From Colletes latitarsis (taxonomy: Eukaryota; Arthropoda; Insecta; Hymenoptera; Colletidae): 64,000 nucleotides of DNA. Every line of letters starts with the position of its first letter. Positions within the stretch are counted from its first letter, which is position 1. The notes below the pieces were generated by a model. The model made no database searches and had not been told where the DNA came from. It was given only the letters and a program-made list of their open reading frames with translations. Positions 56,701 through 64,000 of this stretch are shown here, piece by piece. The DNA is taken from positions 15,022,001 through 15,086,000 of the forward strand of contig NW_027488369.1 of assembly GCF_051014445.1 (NCBI RefSeq). Reading direction: 5' to 3'. The position numbers and the translations under genes are program-made.

Positions 56701-58340
56701 TGCGAAAGTATGAGCCAGATGATTGCAAGTACCAGGACTAACCCTGACATAACCAGCGTTATCCTCTAAAATACGAATCGGAACATGCTTTTAATGACTG
56801 TTTCAGTGTGGCACCACATTACTACGTGATCCAAACCACGAAAAGCCCAGGATCGGGCCAACAAGAATGCGCAAAATGCGAAAGTATGAGCCAGATGATT
56901 GCAAATACCAGAACTAACCCAGACATAACCAGCGTTATCCTCTAAAATATTAATCGCAACCAGGTTTAATTGACTGTTTCGGTGTGGCACTGCATTACTA
57001 CGTGATCCAGACCAGAAAAATCCCAGGATCGGGCCAACAAGAATGCGAGAAACGCGAAAGTACGAGCCAGATGAGGACAAATCCCAGACCTACCCGAGAC
57101 GTAACCGGTGTTATCCTCTATAATATTAATCGCAACCAGTTTAATTAACTGTTTCGGTGTGGAACCTCATAACTACGGGATCCAAAACTGAAAAAACCCA
57201 GGATCTGGCTAACAAGTATGCGAAAAACGCGAAAGTATGAGCCAGATGATTGCAAATACCAGAACAATCCCAGGCATAGCCAGCGTTATCCTCTAAAATA
57301 CTAAGCGGAACCAGCTTTTATTAACAGTGTGGTACCACATTACTACGTGATCCAAACCAGAAAAAGCCCAGGATCTGGCCAACAAGTATGCGAAACGTGC
57401 GAAAGTACGAGGCAGATGAGGGCAAATCCCAGACCTAACCGTGACATAACCGGCGTTATCCACTAAAATCTTTATCGCAACCAGGTTTAATTAACTGTTT
57501 CGGCGTGGTACCGCATTACTACGTGATCCAAACCATAAAAAGGCTAGGATGAGGCCAACAAGTAAGCGAAAGATGCGAAAGTACGAGCGACATGAGGGCA
57601 AATACTAGACCTAACCTAGACATAACCGGCGTTATCCTCTAAAATATTAATCGCAACCAGACTTAATTGACTGTTTCGGTGTGGAACCACAATATGACGG
57701 GATCCAATCTACAAAAAACCCAAGACCTGGCCAACAAGAATGCGAAAAATGCGATAGTCCGAGCCAGATGAGGGCAAATACCAGACCTAACCGAGACATA
57801 ACTGGCGTTATCCTCGAAATTGACTGTTTCGGTGTGGAACCACATTACTACGGGATCCAAACCAGAAAAAACCCAGGATCTGGCCAACAACTATGAGAAA
57901 AACGCGAAAGTATGAGCCAGATGATTGCAAATACCAGAACTAACCCAGACAAAACCAGCGTTATCCTCTAAAATACTTATCGGAACCAGCTTCTATTGAC
58001 TGTTTCAGTGTGGTACCACATTACTACGTGATTCAAACCAGAAAAGGGCCAGGGTCTGGCCAACAAGTGTGCGAAAAACGCGTAAGTATGAGCCAGATGA
58101 TTGCAAATACCAGAACTAACACAGACATAACCAGCGTTATCCCCTAAAATACAAATCGGAACCTGCTTTTATTGACTGTTTCAGTGTGGTACCACATTAC
58201 TACGGGATCCAAATCAGAAAAAGCCCAGGATCTGGCCAACAAGAATGCGAAAAATGCGAAAGTACGAGCCAGATGGCGGCAAATCCCAGACCTAACCGAG
58301 ACATAACCAGCGTTATCCTCTAAAATATTAATAACAACCA
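53785..58340. repeat. Second higher-order repeat, copy F
   Basis: Near-identical copy of 49412-53784, including both deletions (short monomer near 57820). Close to its end it has one additional monomer (about 58030-58195) before rejoining the last monomer of copy E (catggcgg-type sequence, agatggcggcaaatccc, near 58272), so the copy ends at about 58340. Confidence 0.87.
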
Positions 58341-61300
58341 GGTTTAATTGACTGTTTCGATGTGGTACCGCATTACTACGTGATCCAAACCAGAAAGAGG
58401 CCAGGATCTGGCCAACAAGAATGCGAAAAATGCGAAAGTACGAGCCAGATGTGGGCAAATCCCAGACCCACACGAGACATAACCGGCGTTATCCTCTAAA
58501 ATATTAATCGCAAACAGGTTTAATTGACTGTTTCAGTGTGGTACCACATTACTACGTGATCCAGACCAGAAAAAGCCCAGGATCTGGCCAACAAGTATGC
58601 GAAAAACGCGAATGTATGAGCCAGATGATTGCAAATACCAGAACTAACTCAGACATGACCAGCGTTATCCTCTAAAATACTGATCGGAACCAGCTTCTAT
58701 TGACTGTTTCGGTGTGGTGCCGCATTACTACGTGATCCAAAACAGAAAAAGGCCAGGGTCTGGCCAACAAGTTTGCGAAAAACGCGAAAGTACGAGCCAG
58801 ATGGGGGCAAATCCCAGACCTAACTGAGACATAACCAGCGTTATCCCCTAAAATATTAATCGCAACCAGTTTAATTGAGTGTTCCGGTGTGGAACCTCAT
58901 TACTGCGGGATCCAACACAGAAAAAGCACAGGATCTGTCCAACTAGTATGCGAAAAACGCGGAAGTATGTGCCAGATGATAGCAAATACCAGAACTAACC
59001 CAGACGTAACCAGCGTTATCCTCTAAAATACTTATAGGAACCAGCTTCTATTCACTGTTTCAGTGTGGCACCACATTGCTACGTGATCCAAACCAGAAAT
59101 GGGCCAGGGTCTGGCCAACAAGTATGCGAAAAATGGGAATGTCCGAGCCAGATGAGGGCAAATACCAGACCTAACCGAGACATAACCGGCGTTATCCTCT
59201 AAAATATTAATCGCAACCAGGTTCAATTGACTGTTTCTGTGTGGAACCACATTACTACGGGATCCAAACCAGAAAAAACCCAGGATCTGGCCAACAACTA
59301 TGAGAAAGACGCAAAAGTTCGAGCCAGATGTGGGCAAATCCCAGACCTAACCGAGACATAACCAGCGTTATCCTCTAAAATATTAATTGCAACCAGGTTT
59401 AATTGACTGTTTCGGTGTTGTACCGCATTACTACGTGATCCAAACCAGAGAGAGGCCAGGATCTGGCCAACAAGGATGAGAAAAATGCGAATATATGATC
59501 CAGATGATTGCAAATACCAGAACTAACCCTGACATAACCAGCGTTATCATCTAAAATATTAATCGCAACCAGGTATAATTGACTGTTTCGGTGTGGAACC
59601 ACAATACGACGGGATCCAATCTACAAAAAACCAAAGATCTGGCCAACAAGTATGCGAAAAATGCGAAAGTATGAGCCAGATGATTGCAAATACCAGAACT
59701 AACCCAGACGTAACCAGCGTTATCCTCTAAGATACTTATCGGAACCAGCTTCTATTGACTGTTTCAGTGTGGTACCACATTACTACGTGATCAAACCAGA
59801 AAAACCCAGGATCTGGCCAACAACTATGAGAAAAACGCGAAAGTATGAGCCAGATGATTGCAAATACCAGAACTATCCCAGACATAACCAGCGTTATCCT
59901 CTAAAATATTATTCGCAACCAGGTTTAATTGACTGTTTCAGTCTGGTACCACTTTACTACGTGGTCCAAGCCAGAAGAAGGGCAGGATCTGGCTAACAAG
60001 TATGCGAAAAACGCGAAAGCATTTGCCAGACGATAGCAAATACCAGAACTAACCCAGACATAACCAGCGTTATCCTCTAAAATACTTATAGCAACCAGCT
60101 TCTATTGACTGTTTCAGTGTGGTACCACATTACAACGTGATCCAAACCAGAAAAGGGCCAGGGTCTGGCCAACAAGTATGCGAAAAATGGGAAAGTCCGA
60201 GCCAGATGAGGGCAAATACCAGACCTAACCGAGACATAACCGGCGTTATCCTCTAATATATTAATCGCTTCCAGGTTCAATTGACTGTTTCGGTGTGGAA
60301 CCACATTACTACGGGATCCAAACCAGAAAAAAACCCAGGATCTGGCCAACAACTATGAGAAAAACGCGAAAGTACGAGCCAGATGGGGGCAAATCCCAGA
60401 CCTAACCGAGACTTAACCAGCGTTATCCTCTAAAATATTAATCGCAACCAGGTTTAATTGACTGTTTCGGTGTTGTACCGCATTACTACGTGATCCAAAC
60501 CAGAGAGAGGCCAGGATCTGGCCAACAAGAATGCGAAAAAAGCGAAAGTACGAGCCAGATGTGGGCAAATCCCAGACCTACCCGAGACATAACCGGCGTT
60601 ATCCTCTAAAATATTAATCGCAACCAGGTTTAATTGACTGTTTCAGTGTGGTACCACATTACTACGTGATCCAAACCAGAAAAAGCCCAGGATCTGGCCA
60701 ACAAGTATGCGAAAAACGCGAATGTATGAGCTAGATGATTGCAAATACCAGAACTAACCCAGACATAACCAGCGCTATCCTCTAAAATACTGATCGGAAC
60801 CAGATTCTATTGACTGTTTCAGTGTGGTACCACCTTACTACGTGATCCAAACCAGAAAAAGGCCAGGATCTGGCCAACAAGTATGCGAAAAATGCGAAAG
60901 TATGAGCCAGATGATTGCAAATACCAGAACTAACCCAGACATAACCGGCGTTATCCCCTAAAATATTAATCGCAACCAGGTTTAATTGACTGTTTCGGTG
61001 TGGTACCGCATTACTACGTGATCCAAACCAGAGAAAGGCCAGGATCTGGCCAACAAGGATGAGAAAAATGCGAATATATGATCCAGATGTTTGCAAATAC
61101 CAGAACTAACCCTGACATAACCAGCGTTATCATCTAAAATATTAATCGCAACCAGGTATAATTGACTGTTTCGGTGTGGTACCACATTACTACGTGATCC
61201 AAACCAGAAAAGGGCCAGGATCGGGCCAACAAGAATGCGAAAAATGCGAAAGTACGAGCCAGATGAGGGAAAATCCCAGAGCTAGCCCAGACATAACCGG

Positions 61301-64000
61301 CGTTATCCTCTAAAATATTATTCGCAACCAGGTTTAATTGACTGTTTGAGTCAGGTGCAACTTTACTACGTGATCCAAACCAGAAAAAGCCCAGGATCTG
61401 GCCAACAAGTATGCGAAAAATGCGAAAGAACGCGCCAGATGAGGGCAAATACCTGACCTAACCCAGACATAACCGGCGTTATCCGCTAAAATATTAATCT
61501 CAACCAGGTTCAATTGACTGTTTCGTTGTGGAACCACATTACTATGTGATCCAAACCAGAAAAGGGCCAGGGTCTGGCCAACAAGTGTGCGAAGAACGCG
61601 AAAGTATGATCCAGATGAATGCAAATACCAGAACTAACCCTGACATAACCAGCGTTATCCTCTAAAATATTAATCGCAACGAGGTTTAATTGACAGTATC
61701 GGTGTGGTACTGCATTACTACGTGATCCAGACCAGAAAAAGGCCAGGATCTGGCCATCAAGAATGCGCAAAATGCGAAAGTATGAGCCAGATGATTACAA
61801 ATACCAGAACTATGCCTGACATAACCCGCGTTATCCTCTAAAATACGAATCGGAACATGCTTTTAATGACTGTTTCAGTGTGGTAACACATTACTACGAG
61901 ATCCAAACCAGAAAAATCCCAGGATCGGGCCAACAAGGATGCGAGAAACGCGAAAGTACGAACCACATGAGGGAAAATCCCAGAAAAAACCGAGACATAA
62001 CCGGCGTTATCCTCTAAAATATTAATGGCAACCAGGTTTAATTGACTGTTTCGGAGTGGTACCACATTACTACGTGTTCCAAACCAGAAAAAGCCCAGGA
62101 TCTGGCCAACAAGTATGCGAAAAATGCGAAAGTACGAGCCAGATGATGGCAAATCCCAGACCTAACCGAGATATAACCGGCGTTTAGCTCTAAAATATTA
62201 ATCGCAACCAGGTATAATTGACTGTTTCGGTTTGGTACCGCATTGCTACGATGATCCAAACCAGAAAGAGGCCAGGATCTGGCTAACAAGTATGCGAAAA
62301 ATGCGAAAGTATGAGCCAGATGATTGCAAATACCAGAACTATGCCTGACATAACCAGCGTTATCCTCCTAAAATACGAATCAGAACATGCTTTTAATGAC
62401 TGTTTCAGTGTGGTACCACAATACTACGTGATCCAAACCAGAAAAAGGCCAGGGTCTGTGCCAACAAGTATGGGAAAAATGCGACAGTACGATCCAGATG
62501 AGGGCAAATCCCAGACCTAACCGAGACATAACCGGCGCTATCCTCTAAAATATTAATCGCAACCAGGAATAATTGACTGTTTCGGTGTGGTACCGCATTG
62601 CTACGATGATCCAAACCAGAAAGAGGCCAGGATCTGGCTAACAAGTATGCGAAAACTGCGAAAGTACGATCCAGATGAGGGCAAATCCCAGACCTAACCG
62701 AGACATAACCGGCGTTATCCTCTAAAATATTAATCGCAACCAGGTTTAATTGACTGTTTCGTTGTGGAACCACATTACTGCGGGATCCAAACCAGAAAAA
62801 ACCCAGGATCTGGCCAACAAGTATGAGAAATATGCGAAAGTTCGAGCCAGATGAGGGCAAATACCAGACCTAACCCAGACAAAACCGGCGTTATCCCCTA
62901 AAATATTAATCGCAACCAGGTATAATTGACTGTTTCGGTTTGCTACCGCATTGCTACGATGATCCAAACCAGAAAGAGGCCAGGATCTGGCTAACAAGTA
63001 TGCGAAAAAAGCGAAAGTACGATCCAGATGAGGGCAAATCCCAGACCTAACCGAGACATAACCGGCGTTATCCTCTAAAATATTAATCGCAACCAGGTTT
63101 AATTGACTGTTTCGTTGTGGAACCACATTACTGCGGGATCCAAACCAGAAAAAACCCAGGATCTGGCCAACAACTATGAGAAAAATGCGAAAGAACGATC
63201 CAGATGAGGGCAAATGCCAGACCTAACCGAGACATAACCGGCGTTATCCTCTAAAATATTAATCGCAACCAGGTTTAATTGACTGTTTCGTTGTGGAACC
63301 ACATTACTGCGGGATCCAAACCAGAAAGATCCCAGGATCTGGCCAACAAGTATGCGAAAAATGCGAAAGTACGATCCAGTTGAGGGCAAATCCCAGACCT
63401 AACCGAGACATAACCGGCGTTATCCTCTAAAATATTAATCGCAACCAGTTTAATTGACTGTTTCGGTGTGGAACCTCATTACTACGTGATCCAAACCAGA
63501 CAAATCCCAGGATCTGGCCAACAAGTATGCGAAAAATGCGAAAGTACGATCCAGTTGAGGTCAAATCGCAGACCTAACCGAGACATCACCGGCGTTATCC
63601 TCTAAAATATTAATCGCAACCAGGTTTAATTGACTGTTTCGGTGTGGTACCGCATTACTACGTGATCCAAACCAGATAAAGCCCAGGATCTGGCCAACAA
63701 GTATGAGAAAAATGCGAAAGATCGAGCCAGATGAGGGCAAATATCAGACCTAACCCAGACATAACCGGCGTTATCCTCTAAAATATTAATCGCAACCAGG
63801 TTTAATTGACTGTTTCGTTGTGGAACCACATTACTGCGGGATCCAAACCAGAAAAAACCCAGGATCTGGCCAACAACTATGAGAAAAACGCGAAAGTACG
63901 AGCCACATGAGGGAAAATCGCAGACCTAACCCAGACATAACCGGCGTTATCCTCTAAAATATTAATCGCAACCAGTTTAATTGACTGTTTTGGTGTGGAA
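58341..64000. repeat. Satellite array, right end block
   Basis: About 32 monomers. 58860-59340 is a diverged third version of the start of HOR E/F (offset about 8922 bp from 49940-50415, sharing taattgagtgttccggtg and caactagtatgcg). From about 62405 on, monomers become more uniform, with repeated gcattactgcgggatcc and gtacgatccag variants at roughly 352- and 176-bp steps. The array runs off the end of the window. No gene seen. Confidence 0.93.

Noticed and set aside
1..64000. A CRISPR array, because of regular repeats
   Set aside because: The 176-bp units are continuous diverged copies with no constant repeat plus unique spacer structure, and there are no cas genes.

Overview
This 64 kb window is almost entirely one tandem satellite DNA array with a monomer of about 176 bp, roughly 345 monomers by length. 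A single LINE-type retrotransposon fragment interrupts it at 7586-10899. I see no host single-copy gene, tRNA, rRNA, CRISPR array or bacterial-type operon. The content points to eukaryotic heterochromatin. The retrotransposon looks like the R1 clade (APE-type endonuclease remnant, reverse transcriptase with LDIANAF and YADD boxes, C-terminal CX2CX8HX4C zinc knuckle), a clade typical of arthropods, so an insect or other arthropod is the best guess. Whether the array is centromeric, pericentromeric or elsewhere cannot be read from the sequence.

Layout. 1-7585: satellite, including a local family of four-monomer (704 bp) units at about 5937-7325. 7586-10899: 5'-truncated R1-clade element on the + strand, with an open reading frame to 10365, a 514 bp 3' UTR (10366-10879) and a 20-A tail (10880-10899), flanked by a 13-16 bp target-site duplication. 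10900-18309: satellite, at first of the same subfamily as the left flank. 18310-31696: three successive higher-order repeat (HOR) copies of 26, 25 and 25 monomers (4579, 4404 and 4404 bp), nearly identical to each other. 31697-49411: more diverged satellite, with an older relative of that HOR at about 33680-37320, a 1929 bp-offset duplication, and scattered re-used segments. 49412-58340: a second, different HOR of about 4373 bp in two copies. 58341-64000: satellite with a diverged third piece of that HOR.

The monomers fall into two interleaved sequence types over two blocks (gagggcaaatcccagacc versus gattgcaaataccagaac, and attaatcgcaaccagg versus acgaatcggaacatgc). This makes the array a mosaic shaped by unequal exchange, and several exchange scars can be located to the base.

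The most unusual signal is in the retrotransposon. Its coding strand and 3' UTR are a near-continuous chain of local inverted repeats: at least fourteen in the coding part and eight tiling the 3' UTR. They include a perfect 16 bp stem with a 2-nt loop over the catalytic Asp box (RT motif A), a perfect 15 bp stem with a 3-nt loop near the 3' end of the ORF, and an interrupted 22-pair stem whose loop encodes the first three residues of YADD. Many of the mismatches are G:U pairs, as expected if pairing matters in RNA. I know of no described LINE with this architecture across its reading frame, and I regard it as the best candidate for something new here.
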